From: CP2-2F sp034432555
GTDB lineage: Bacteria > Chloroflexota > Anaerolineae > Aggregatilineales > UBA2796
Direction: 5' to 3'
Assembly (NCBI GenBank): GCA_034432555.1
Contig: DAOUBW010000046.1
Coordinates: 11,794 to 75,793 of the forward strand
Length of the DNA: 64,000 bases
Position 1 is the first letter of the stretch. Every line of letters starts with the position of its first letter. Below, piece by piece: positions 32,835 to 41,822 of this stretch. The notes under the pieces were generated by a model that was not told where the DNA came from, did not search any database, and saw only the letters and a program-made list of their open reading frames with translations. A program made the translations under genes and the position numbers.

Positions 32835-32862
32835 GACCCGACAAATGTATATTTGTCGGGTC
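32835..32862 (+). terminator. Hairpin terminator after tRNA-Leu
   Basis: A perfect 12-bp stem (GACCCGACAAAT and complement) with a GTAT loop, five bases after the tRNA. The T tract is short. Confidence 0.6.
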
Positions 32863-32972
32863 TTGCGCTGCTCCCAACTCGCGCCACATCTTCGGTACAC
32901 TTGTCCTGAACAAGGCGCGCTTACCTTGCGCGCCGCCTTCAATATTGCACCCTAATTCACAAATAGAGTCTC

Positions 32973-34124
32973 TCAGGCTTTGGGTTGAGCAATGATGGGC
33001 TTACCTGTAGCGTAAGTGTGAACCAACTCCGCAATGCGCCAGACCGCGTGCGGCTCGGCAATCGCCTTCACGCCTTCCGAAAGCACTTTCAGACGAGCGG
33101 CATCATCTGCCAAAATCTCGGCGACGGCTGCCGCTACCCTGCGTGCGCCGGGCGCAAAGACGCCGGCGTTGCGGCTGACCACATACTTCACGTTGGGCGA
33201 TTCCTGAAAGCGAATTGCGCCGCTGATGACCATTGGCAAGCCAACGGTCGCCGCTTCGGTCAGGGTGGCTGGACCCGCCTTCGTGATGAGCAAGTCCGCA
33301 GCGCGCATCATCACCTCAAGGTTGTTCACAAAGCCGTAGATGTGCGTTGGACGCCGCCATTGGCGCGCTTCCAGTGATTTTTTCAAAGCGGCGTTCCGCC
33401 CGGCGATGATCACCAGTTCAGCCTCCAGCGCTAAACAATCAATAGCGCGTGCTGTCTTTTGAAGCGTTCCCATCCCATCGCCACCGCCAACCATCAGCAC
33501 AATGCGCGCCGTTGGCGACCAGCCAAGCGCTTCTCGCGCTGCTGCCTTGCTCAGATTCAGGTCAGTATATTTGGGATGGACGGGCGCACCAGTCATGACC
33601 ATTTTTTCAGGTGGCAAACCGAGCCGCACACCACGCTGATAGGCTGCCTCAGTTGGGATAGTGGTCAGGTCTACACGCGGGTCGTACCACATGATGTTTG
33701 GCAGCGCATAGTCGGTGATGACGGTCATGAACGGCTTTTGAATGCCCAACTTCCGCAGGGCGTGAATGGCAGGACGCACGAAGACTGAATGCGCGCATAG
33801 GTAGAGATCAGCCGGGTAGCGCTCCAAGAACAGCTTCATGCGCGGAAACATCTGGCGGCACAAGGCGTTGCTCAGGGCAGGTGAGCGCCACAGACGATCG
33901 TTCACCCAATATTGGGCAGCGTAGGTGCCGGGGCTCCAATTCACCCACTTCACATAGGTATCCGGCAGGGTGCTGAAGGGAAAAGGTGTGTAATCGCGCC
34001 ACATATCCACCAATTGGGCGGTAAATTCGCTGGGGTAGCGCATGTTGAGGGCAGTTTCGATAGCGCGGCAAGCGGCGCGGTGACCGCCGCCAGTATCGGA
34101 CATCAGATAAACAATGTGCGGCAT
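32973..34124 (-). CDS. MGDG-synthase-like glycosyltransferase (GT28 family)
   Basis: 383 residues. It opens with SDTGGGHRAACRAIE, the Gly-rich loop of MGDG synthase/UgtP-type enzymes. The C-terminal Rossmann domain has VLMVGGGDGMG, IIAGRN and the nucleotide-sugar site ADLLITKAGPATLTEAA with GLPMVISG. It likely transfers galactose or glucose to diacylglycerol at the inner membrane face to make glycolipids, a common trait of Chloroflexota. The donor sugar is uncertain. It is 20 bases downstream of the M28 peptidase gene, so the two are co-transcribed. Confidence 0.85.
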   Translation of the reverse strand: MPHIVYLMSDTGGGHRAACRAIETALNMRYPSEFTAQLVDMWRDYTPFPFSTLPDTYVKWVNWSPGTYAAQYWVNDRLWRSPALSNALCRQMFPRMKLFLERYPADLYLCAHSVFVRPAIHALRKLGIQKPFMTVITDYALPNIMWYDPRVDLTTIPTEAAYQRGVRLGLPPEKMVMTGAPVHPKYTDLNLSKAAAREALGWSPTARIVLMVGGGDGMGTLQKTARAIDCLALEAELVIIAGRNAALKKSLEARQWRRPTHIYGFVNNLEVMMRAADLLITKAGPATLTEAATVGLPMVISGAIRFQESPNVKYVVSRNAGVFAPGARRVAAAVAEILADDAARLKVLSEGVKAIAEPHAVWRIAELVHTYATGKPIIAQPKA

Positions 34125-34144
34125 AGTGCGTGTGTGTGATCGTC

Positions 34145-35353
34145 CTATTCTGTATATGGTTGATCGGCGTGCGCGCTGCGATCAATCTCTTGCAACAGCG
34201 TATAGCCGAAGTGTGCGGCGCGGCTGAGCGTCCCGCTCTGAATATTCTCCAGCGTATCCGATGTGCGGTGCCAGTTGGGCAGCCAACCCTCTTGATTATA
34301 GCCGACGATGCACAAGCCCTTATAGCCCATGCGCGTTACAACGGCGATTTCTTCCAAGATCAGCATATCGCGCCCTGCCACCTGCGGATGCTGCACCGCT
34401 GCACAGCGGGCAAAATGCAGCAGGTCAGGATCGGGTGTGTATTCGCCAAAGGCAGTAATACCGTGCTTGGTCACATAGCACAGGTTGCCGCTGCCCACCA
34501 TTTCATAATCAATGAAGTAGCTGTTGAAGCGCGGCGGCTGGAAGTGTTCCAAATAGCGCGCCATGCCGATGCAGCCCACTTCTTCGCAGCCGCTGAACAG
34601 AAGCGTGACTTCGGTATTTGCCAGCGGCGCCAGCGTGAGCGTCTCTGCCAAGCCAAGCAGCACACTGACCGCCGTCGCGTTATCGTTGGCGCCTTCAATA
34701 TAGGGCTGGCGCTCGTCGCTAACCTGCATGGCAAGCGCGCCAACGGCAAGGGCGGCGTAGAAGGCGTCCCAAATGCCGTAGCGGATTTTAGGCTTTAGGG
34801 CGCGTCGTAACTGCACCAGCGCATTCATAAGCAACGCACTGATGCCAAGCGTCGTGAAAGGCTTCAGCAATTCGGGCTGTGGCGTGGGCAGGGTGAACCG
34901 CTGCTTGTTGCTATCCAAATGCCCGATCAGATAGACACGGCGTTTGACTTCAGCACGCGGCGGAATGGTTGCAATCACATTTTGGCTATGCCCTAGCCCG
35001 ATCAGCGGTTGGAAGAAAGGCGGCTTGGCGGTCATCACGCCATGCAGATTTACCGCGCTCAGGGCAGAGAGCGCCGCTGCGATCAGCTTGCCCAAGCGCC
35101 CACGCCTGCCATACAGCGCAGCCAGCGCGGCAAAGGCAAGGAGCGGGATTGCCTGCGCGCCTGAGCTGGTGTTGCTGCGGAAAGGCTGCACCGTAATTTG
35201 CTCCACGCCGACGGCACGCAGTGCGATCTGCACGTATTCGGCAGCGCGGCGCTCTTGGGCGGAACAGGCAGGGCGTGCGCCAATGCCTTTGCAGAGTGCA
35301 TTCATGTGCTGCATCAGGCGGTCGGGCTGAAGGCTGCTCAAGGGATCGCTCAT
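34145..35353 (-). CDS. M28-family metallopeptidase with inserted membrane segments
   Basis: 402 residues. The zinc-ligand motifs of M28 aminopeptidases are present in order: GHLDSN (His/Asp), EGANDNATAV (bridging Asp), FSGCEEVGCIG (catalytic Glu pair), then DYE and a late WHRTSDT. Hydrophobic stretches at about 73-105 and 180-235 interrupt the fold and would anchor or embed it in the membrane, which is unusual for M28. It is probably a zinc aminopeptidase or an amyloidogenic-type membrane variant. The ATG follows GGAAG, with TATAAT about 40 bases upstream. Confidence 0.82.
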   Translation of the reverse strand: MSDPLSSLQPDRLMQHMNALCKGIGARPACSAQERRAAEYVQIALRAVGVEQITVQPFRSNTSSGAQAIPLLAFAALAALYGRRGRLGKLIAAALSALSAVNLHGVMTAKPPFFQPLIGLGHSQNVIATIPPRAEVKRRVYLIGHLDSNKQRFTLPTPQPELLKPFTTLGISALLMNALVQLRRALKPKIRYGIWDAFYAALAVGALAMQVSDERQPYIEGANDNATAVSVLLGLAETLTLAPLANTEVTLLFSGCEEVGCIGMARYLEHFQPPRFNSYFIDYEMVGSGNLCYVTKHGITAFGEYTPDPDLLHFARCAAVQHPQVAGRDMLILEEIAVVTRMGYKGLCIVGYNQEGWLPNWHRTSDTLENIQSGTLSRAAHFGYTLLQEIDRSAHADQPYTE

Positions 35354-35487
35354 TGTGGCAACTTCCTTGTGGGATGTACTTCACATACCCATTATAGCCG
35401 AGAATCGGCGTTTTGTGGGTGGGCTGCGTCTCAGCGTCTTCCCCATCAAGCGCCTCGCCTTTGCCGCGTCCCTACGGTCGCCAGCGG

Positions 35488-36867
35488 TTATTCGGGTGCG
35501 CCGCCATCCCGTTCGCGCTCACGGAAGCTAAGCCGCAGCGGTGTGCCAATGAAGCCGTAAGCCTCACGGATTTGATTTTCAAGATAGCGCTCATAGCTGA
35601 AGTGCAGCAGATCGCGGCTGTTGATGTACATCAGGAAGGTGGGCGGATCGACGCGCACCTGTGTGCCGTAGTAAATCTTCAGGCGCCGTCCGGTGCTGCT
35701 GGGCGGCGCGTGCTTCAGCACTGCCTCACGCAGCAGCTTGTTAAAGGCGCTAGTCGGGATGCGCGTCAGGCGTTCTTCCTGCACGCGGGCAGCCGTCGGC
35801 AACACGCTATGAATGCGCTGACCGCTCAGTGCGCTGATGAACAAAATCGGCGCGTAGCTGATGAAATCGAAGCGGTGCCGAATAATGCGCGTGAACTCGT
35901 TCATGGTCTGGTCATCCTTTTCGATGGCATCCCACTTGTTCACAACAATCACACAGCTGCGGTGGGCATCTTTCACCATACCGGCGATGTGGGTATCTTG
36001 CGCGGTGACGCCTTCGATGGCGTCAATCAGCAGCAGGGCAACCTCAGCGCGTTCGAGCGCCTTGAGCGCACGGATGACACTGAATTTTTCGATGCCGGGC
36101 GCAATGCTGCCGCGCCGCCGCAAGCCCGCCGTATCAATGAGCGTGATCGGCAAGCCTTCCCACGTCAGCTTGATGTCTATCGCATCGCGGGTAGTGCCGG
36201 CAATCGGGCTGACAATGGCGCGCTCTTCGCCAAGCAGTCGGTTTAACAGGCTGCTTTTGCCCACATTTGGGCGCCCAACAATGGCGATCTTCAGGCTCTC
36301 ATCTTCGGGCGCCTCCAGGTCTTCGGGCGGCGCTTTATGGAAGGCGTCTACGATTGCATCCAGCAAATCGCCTGTGCCTGTGCCGTGCAGCGCGCTAATG
36401 GCGAACACTTCTTCGCCAAGCCCAAGCGCGTAGAACTCAAAGGCATCGGTGCGGCGTGCTTCATTATCGGCTTTGTTCGCAGCGATGATGATCGGCTTTT
36501 GGGTGCGCCGCAAGATTTCCGCCACCTCTTGATCGGCTGCTGTGATGCCTTGCGTGGCATCCACCAACATCACGATCACGTCGGCATCCTGAATAGCGAT
36601 CAGTGCCTGTGCGCGGATTTGCGGCACAAAATCGGCGCTTGCCTCCGAAAGTGGCGCGGCATCCATGTGCGCTTCGTACATCTCAATGCCGCCGGTATCC
36701 ACAAGGGTAAAGACGACGCCGCGCCAGTCTGAATCACCGTAAACGCGGTCTCGCGTGGTGCCGGGAATATCGCTGGTCACGGAGCGCTGCTCACCGATCA
36801 GGCGGTTAAACAGGGTAGATTTACCAACATTTGGGCGCCCAACAAGGGCAGCAATCGGTTTCCGCAT
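35488..36867 (-). CDS. der: GTPase Der (EngA), ribosome assembly
   Basis: 459 residues with two tandem G domains. The first has GRPNVGKST, DTGG and NKAD; the second GRPNVGKSS, DTAG and NKWD; a KH-like C-terminal domain follows. This double-GTPase layout is unique to Der, which acts in 50S subunit maturation. I use the ATG at 36867, eight bases after GAGGA; two upstream in-frame Mets are less well placed. It lies downstream of tRNA-Val, whose terminator separates them. Confidence 0.96.
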   Translation of the reverse strand: MRKPIAALVGRPNVGKSTLFNRLIGEQRSVTSDIPGTTRDRVYGDSDWRGVVFTLVDTGGIEMYEAHMDAAPLSEASADFVPQIRAQALIAIQDADVIVMLVDATQGITAADQEVAEILRRTQKPIIIAANKADNEARRTDAFEFYALGLGEEVFAISALHGTGTGDLLDAIVDAFHKAPPEDLEAPEDESLKIAIVGRPNVGKSSLLNRLLGEERAIVSPIAGTTRDAIDIKLTWEGLPITLIDTAGLRRRGSIAPGIEKFSVIRALKALERAEVALLLIDAIEGVTAQDTHIAGMVKDAHRSCVIVVNKWDAIEKDDQTMNEFTRIIRHRFDFISYAPILFISALSGQRIHSVLPTAARVQEERLTRIPTSAFNKLLREAVLKHAPPSSTGRRLKIYYGTQVRVDPPTFLMYINSRDLLHFSYERYLENQIREAYGFIGTPLRLSFRERERDGGAPE

Positions 36868-36908
36868 CACACACATCCTCAAAACTGTGAGGCAGTTTCT
36901 CTCAAACG

Positions 36909-36932
36909 AAAAATCCCCGTCGCGGCGGGGAT
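36909..36932 (-). terminator. Intrinsic terminator of tRNA-Val
   Basis: ATCCCCG/CGGGGAT with a 6-base loop, followed on the minus strand by TTTTTCG. It sits between the tRNA and der. Confidence 0.75.
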
Positions 36933-36939
36933 GACCACA

Positions 36940-37012
36940 TGGGCGCTAAGGGACTCGAACCCCTGACACCTTCGGTGTAAACGAAGTGCTCTGCCAACTG
37001 AGCTAAGCGCCC
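36940..37012 (-). tRNA. tRNA-Val (anticodon TAC)
   Basis: On the minus strand the acceptor is GGGCGCT with AGCGCCC and discriminator A. The anticodon stem CTTCG/CGAAG encloses TTTACAC, giving TAC (Val). The T-arm is AGGGG-TTCGAGT-CCCTT. The CCA is not encoded. Confidence 0.95.
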
Positions 37013-37024
37013 AACACGCTCAGT

Positions 37025-37054
37025 ATTGTACACCGTGTGCGGTGTGTTGGTCAA
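37025..37054 (-). promoter_or_regulatory. Promoter of tRNA-Val
   Basis: TTGACC (37054-37049), an 18-base spacer, TACAAT (37030-37025) on the minus strand, 12 bases before the tRNA. Confidence 0.7.
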
Positions 37055-37071
37055 GGTGGAGGGCGGGCGCG

Positions 37072-37962
37072 CTATTCTAGGAAGATTTCGCGCAGGCGTG
37101 CCAACGTCTCGGCGCTGACGCCTGCCTTTTGCAGCAGATAGGACTCAAGGCTACCGCATTCCTCACGGATGGCAGCTAACGCCGCCTCTAGGTAGGCAGG
37201 GTCGCTCACCAACATCGGCTGAAGGTCGTCAAGGGTCAGGCGCACGGCACGCAAGCGGTGTTCTTGCGGCTCGGTTGCCTTGCGGAACTCGGCGTAGAAG
37301 AAGTTGCTCAGCGTGTAGTCGGCAAGGATTAGCGCATCCGAGACGCCCAGCGCGCCCAGCAGCAGCGCCGCCAAGATGCCTGTGCGATCCTTGCCTGCGC
37401 TGCAATGAAAGAGCGCCGGCAGATTTTCCGCTTGGGCAAAGCGCGTGATCGCTGCGCCGAAAATGTGCGCCTTCTGCCGCACGAACATTTGGTAAGTCTG
37501 GATCATCACCGCGTCCAGCCGATGCCGATCAAACAAGAAAGTGCGTGCCTTCACCGCCGACTCATCCTGCTGAATGACGGGCAGCCGCCAGAGTTCCGCG
37601 CCTTCAAAGGGTGTGTCGGGCGCCACCTCAGACTCATAATCCGTGCGTAGATCGCAGACTAATTTCACGCCCAGTTCGCGCAGTTTAGCAATATCCTTTG
37701 GGCTGAGGTCGCTCAAGGCGCCTGAACGATAGAGCAAACCGCGCCGCACGTAGCGTCCATCCATCGTTGGGTAGCCGCCAAAATCGCGGAAGTTTGGCAC
37801 ACCTTCAAAAGGGATGGCACGTCCTTCGATCAGCGACGGATCAATGATCAGAGCGTGCGGCGGCGGAAAGGTGCGCTTTTTCTGCCCGCGCAGCGTGTTA
37901 TAGACCAGCACGCCGCTCACCACGCCAAAGGCAAGCGTTGCCCGCACAAAGTTCTTCATCAC
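37072..37962 (-). CDS. Protein tyrosine/serine phosphatase
   Basis: 296 residues. A hydrophobic N-terminal segment (8-24) may anchor it. FRDFGGY (about 58-64) and RSGALSDLS are typical of the Y_phosphatase3 group. The P-loop HCSAGKDRTG gives Cys187 as nucleophile and Arg193. It may act on phosphotyrosine proteins or phosphoinositide-like substrates. It overlaps the HerA-like ATPase gene by four bases, so it is translated from the same mRNA. Confidence 0.9.
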   Translation of the reverse strand: MMKNFVRATLAFGVVSGVLVYNTLRGQKKRTFPPPHALIIDPSLIEGRAIPFEGVPNFRDFGGYPTMDGRYVRRGLLYRSGALSDLSPKDIAKLRELGVKLVCDLRTDYESEVAPDTPFEGAELWRLPVIQQDESAVKARTFLFDRHRLDAVMIQTYQMFVRQKAHIFGAAITRFAQAENLPALFHCSAGKDRTGILAALLLGALGVSDALILADYTLSNFFYAEFRKATEPQEHRLRAVRLTLDDLQPMLVSDPAYLEAALAAIREECGSLESYLLQKAGVSAETLARLREIFLE

Positions 37963-40900
37963 GGCACATCCTGAAGGCGTTGGGCGCCTGCTAAGGTGCC
38001 ATCAAAGCCAAGCAATGTGATCGCCTGCCCATTCACGACCACGTACCACAGAGGCACCCAACCAATGCCGAACGCTTCTAGGGCGATGTCTTTCTTGAAG
38101 GGCTTGATGCGGTATTCTTCGACTGTTTGGGCGATCTTGCGCCACTTCTCGTTGATCTCTTGCAGGCTGTTTTGCAAGCGCTCTTGCTCCGCCTCCACCT
38201 GATCCTCAATTTGCTGGATGGTCAGTTCGGCGGCGCTCATGCGCTCTTGGGATTGCTTCTTGAAGCGGCGCGCACGGCTCACCCGCGAAAGCGTATAAGA
38301 AGTCCGCCCGCGCAGCAAGCTTATAAGTGCCTCACCGGTCGTATAGAGGTCTTCGCGGCGCAGCTCATCGAGCGACGATTTCTCGCCTTCCAATTGGCGC
38401 ATGGCGCGCTGAAGGCGCAGTTCAAGGTCGGCAAAGACCTTATCAGCACGGGAAGTTGCCGCGTCAATTTCAGCATCGCGCCGTTCGCGGGCAAGCTGGC
38501 TGGCACGGGTCACAAAGTCGCGCTGATCTTCGCCGGGCTTACCGTAAAGATCAAGTACGCTGTTGTAGGGCAGCACCAACGAGGCGCTGCGCGCGACGAA
38601 ATCAACGACCTCGTCGCGCAGGGCGCGCATCCGCTTTAGATCGGTCATGCCGGCGGAAGGCGAGCCGTAGGCTGCTTCGCCAAAGGGTTCATTGGCAAGG
38701 TGATCAAGGTCTACCGGCGGCGCCTGGAACTGACTCCAGCGCACAAAGCCTGCGATCTGCACCTCCGGCACATGGAACGCCCAATGCTGATCCGCTTCCG
38801 CACCGCTTTTGCGGTCAAAGTAGCGCACGCCAACCTGGGCGAGCAACACAGGGCGGTAGAGCAACTGCGCGCCACCGAAAGTGCTTTGCACAATCCCATT
38901 GCGCGTCTCCCATTGCTTGATCGCCTGTTGGACAGGGATCAGGATGGGCAAGTAATACTGCACCACACCTGAGGGCAGCGAGACTTGGCGCATCTCGTAG
39001 CCGCTGGGCAAGTTGGGCGCCCGCATGGTCTGTGAGGCACTCTGCGGCGGCGGTGTGAAGCCAACGCCAACCGGCATCGTCTCGCCGCCATAGTGCGACT
39101 CCGACGGTGGCAGTATGGGCGGCGCGCTGGAGGTGGGCGGTGTGGGCAGCGGTGTGACCGAAGGCGCATTCCAGAACGATTTATCGTCAGCGGGCGCTGT
39201 GCTGTGCTGTGTGCTGCCTGTGGGTGGTGGCGGCGTGCGCGAGAGCGAGACGCCGAAGGGATTCGTCGGCTCGATGGAACGGCTGGCGGGCAAACTCGGC
39301 GGCGCGCCGCGCTGCTGCGCCTCTTGCGCCAAGCGTTCAGCGTAGGTATAGCGCGGTGGCGTCAGTTGAACGCCGCCTGCTGTGCTAAGGCGCGCTGTGC
39401 TACCTAGCTGTTCATCCGGCAAGGTTGGTGGCGGCGGTGGTGGTGTGCGTGGCTGCTCGTCCGGCAAGGTTGGCGGCGGTGGCATGTGGCGCGTTTCGTC
39501 GGGCAGCGCTGGTGGCGGCGCAGCACTGGCAGCAGGCTGAACGCTCACTTGTGGTGAAGCAGGCGGCATACTGCCAGTCAGGTTCACCGAATTGCTGAGC
39601 GTGGGCGGCGTCACACGCGGTTCGACGGCGCCTGTGGGCAGCGTGCGCGGATCCGGTGGCGGAATGGGCGCCGGCATGTTGGCAATGCCCTGCCGCTGGG
39701 CATCCATCAGGCGGCGCACTTGCTGGCGCGTTAAGGGTCCGCGCAGGTAGGACATTGCCCAACGCGAATGCACCAGCACCGGTCCGCCATCGTTATGGAC
39801 GTTGTGCAGCACAAACACACGCGGCGCCAAGCCTGAGATCAGCCGATCCAGTGTGGCAATATCCAGTTTTGAGTCAGCCGTGGCAGCCGATTCCAGCCCG
39901 CCCAGGATGCGCTTTTTATCGTTATCGGTTTGCAGCTTGCCAATCAGCCACGTGCCAGCGTTCGCTAAGCCTTTGTAGTCAAGATCACCGGGATTTTGAG
40001 TTGCCAGCACCAAGCCAATGCCAAAGGCACGCGCCGTCTTAAGCAGGCGCAGCATCGGTTCCTTGGTGGGTGGGTTGCGCGGCGCTGGCGGAATATGCCC
40101 GAAAATCTCATCAAAGTAGAGGATGGCGCGCAAACTGGTTGTGCCGCTCAGCGAACGCATCCACGCCAGCATGTTTTCTAGGATGAGGGTGATCATGAAG
40201 GTGCGTTCGTTATCGGTCAGGTGCGCCAGATAGAAGATCGCCACACGCGGGCGTCCTTCCGCTGTATAGAGCAGGCGGCGCACATCGAGCGGATCGCCTG
40301 CGATCCACGTCTGGAAGGAAGGTGCGGCGATGATATGGTTGAGTTCCTTCGCCAGCTTGAAGCGTTCGCGTTCTGGGAAGAAGGTGTTCACATCAAACAC
40401 GCCAAGGCGGCTGAAGGGCGGATTTTGCACGCGCAAGATGATATCTTCCAGCGTCAAATCTTCGCCGCGCCGCCAAGCTTCCTCAAAAATGTTGCTGATC
40501 AACACATGCTCACGGTCTTTGACTGGCTCCACCTGCTTACCGATGAGCGCCATCAGCGCGGTAACAATGCCGCTGATCTGCTCACGGTGAAATTCTTCAT
40601 TGCCTTCCCAGCCATCACGCGGTGCTTGCAGCGAGGCAAGAATGCTGATCGGCAAGCCGGCGTCCGAGCCGGGCGTGTAGATGCTGTACTGGGCGGCGCT
40701 TTGGGCGGCTGCCATGCGCCCACTGCCAATGCCCCAGCGCGCCAAGCCTTCGCGCCATTGCTGCGCTACCTCTGCGGCATATTCGTCAATGTCCAGCCCG
40801 GCGCGCTGAGCATCGCTGGCATTCACCCACGGCGCAAAATCTTCAGGGCGCAATTGTGGAAAGTTTAGGAGCAAATTGGTGATGTCGCCCTTTGGGTCAA

Positions 40901-41108
40901 TCACAATGGCAGGCACGCCATCCAGGGCAGCTTCTTCTAGCAGCGTGATGCACATACCAGTTTTACCGCTGCCCGTCATGCCCACGACGACCGCGTGCGT
41001 GGTGAGATCGCGTGAGTCGTAGTAGACAACTTCATCCGCAAGGCGCTGCGTCTCTGGATCGTAGCGCCGCCCTAAGTAAAAGCTGGTTGGGGCTTCAATA
41101 AATGGCAT
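37959..41108 (-). CDS. HerA/VirB4-like ATPase with Pro-rich linker and coiled-coil tail
   Basis: 1,049 residues. Residues 1-480 are a RecA-type ATPase of the HerA/DUF87 kind: Walker A VVGMTGSGKTG (41-51), AIVIDPKGD, Walker B AILYFDEIFGHIPP, and an Arg/Gln motif LVLATQNPGDLDYKGLA. About 480-720 is a low-complexity Pro/Ser/Thr linker with repeated LPDE(T/Q) units. The rest (about 720-1,049) is a beta-rich piece and a long coiled coil (about 870-990). It may be a DNA- or protein-translocating ATPase. It is first in a two-gene operon with a tyrosine phosphatase. The exact substrate is unknown. Confidence 0.8.
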   Translation of the reverse strand: MPFIEAPTSFYLGRRYDPETQRLADEVVYYDSRDLTTHAVVVGMTGSGKTGMCITLLEEAALDGVPAIVIDPKGDITNLLLNFPQLRPEDFAPWVNASDAQRAGLDIDEYAAEVAQQWREGLARWGIGSGRMAAAQSAAQYSIYTPGSDAGLPISILASLQAPRDGWEGNEEFHREQISGIVTALMALIGKQVEPVKDREHVLISNIFEEAWRRGEDLTLEDIILRVQNPPFSRLGVFDVNTFFPERERFKLAKELNHIIAAPSFQTWIAGDPLDVRRLLYTAEGRPRVAIFYLAHLTDNERTFMITLILENMLAWMRSLSGTTSLRAILYFDEIFGHIPPAPRNPPTKEPMLRLLKTARAFGIGLVLATQNPGDLDYKGLANAGTWLIGKLQTDNDKKRILGGLESAATADSKLDIATLDRLISGLAPRVFVLHNVHNDGGPVLVHSRWAMSYLRGPLTRQQVRRLMDAQRQGIANMPAPIPPPDPRTLPTGAVEPRVTPPTLSNSVNLTGSMPPASPQVSVQPAASAAPPPALPDETRHMPPPPTLPDEQPRTPPPPPPTLPDEQLGSTARLSTAGGVQLTPPRYTYAERLAQEAQQRGAPPSLPASRSIEPTNPFGVSLSRTPPPPTGSTQHSTAPADDKSFWNAPSVTPLPTPPTSSAPPILPPSESHYGGETMPVGVGFTPPPQSASQTMRAPNLPSGYEMRQVSLPSGVVQYYLPILIPVQQAIKQWETRNGIVQSTFGGAQLLYRPVLLAQVGVRYFDRKSGAEADQHWAFHVPEVQIAGFVRWSQFQAPPVDLDHLANEPFGEAAYGSPSAGMTDLKRMRALRDEVVDFVARSASLVLPYNSVLDLYGKPGEDQRDFVTRASQLARERRDAEIDAATSRADKVFADLELRLQRAMRQLEGEKSSLDELRREDLYTTGEALISLLRGRTSYTLSRVSRARRFKKQSQERMSAAELTIQQIEDQVEAEQERLQNSLQEINEKWRKIAQTVEEYRIKPFKKDIALEAFGIGWVPLWYVVVNGQAITLLGFDGTLAGAQRLQDVP

Positions 41109-41333
41109 GGCTTTGCTGCCCTTCTATCTCTCGCTCTGGAATACAATGCAAGGCGCGCCAAGCAGCAGCACCTTTTCATAGCATAACACAACTAGAACAA
41201 ATTTGCCGCTTATCTTTCCCTAACGGCAATCCTACCCATATAACGATGTCGTAAGAGTTGGTGCTGTGAACGCCATTCGGCATCGTAAACGGATATAATT
41301 AAGTAGACTGACTACAAAACAAAGGCGCTCACT

Positions 41334-41714
41334 ATGACTCAGCCCATTGGGCAACCCTGTTCAATCTTACTTGTAGATGATGAGGCTGATCTGCTCACGC
41401 TGTTTGAAGTTGTTTTAGTTCGCCTAAACTGCACCCTCTACAAAGCGGATAGTGGCAGACGCGCTTTAGAAATTTTAGCAGATATTGCGCCGACTCTGAT
41501 CGTGCTAGACCTTGCCATGCCCGAAATCAGCGGGATAGATGTGTTGGAAGCAGTGCGTAGCAACAACACTTACGCCCAAACCAAGATCGTCGTGCTGACG
41601 GCGGTGCCGCTGATGTTGGAACGCCACCATGTTGGTATGGTAGATATGGTTTTGACCAAACCCGTGACGCCGCGCAGCCTTGAAAGCACCATTCGTAGTT
41701 TGCTGAATGGTTAG
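41334..41714 (+). CDS. Stand-alone receiver-domain response regulator
   Basis: 126 residues, receiver only: acidic pocket D15-D16-E17, phospho-acceptor Asp59 (VLDLAMPEISG), Thr in VLTAV and Lys in LTKPVTP. It precedes a large hybrid sensor kinase by about 110 bases on the same strand and is a likely partner. A TATAAT lies near 41292, about 40 bases upstream of the ATG. Confidence 0.9.
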   Translation: MTQPIGQPCSILLVDDEADLLTLFEVVLVRLNCTLYKADSGRRALEILADIAPTLIVLDLAMPEISGIDVLEAVRSNNTYAQTKIVVLTAVPLMLERHHVGMVDMVLTKPVTPRSLESTIRSLLNG

Positions 41715-41822
41715 GCATGTCCCCTGTTCGCTTGCACACCTCTGGCAAGAAAAGCCAAGAAAGGGTGTACAATTTATCTGGAAACTGTAGTAGTTAAGTT
41801 GTAATTGGCGCCTAAACCTACC

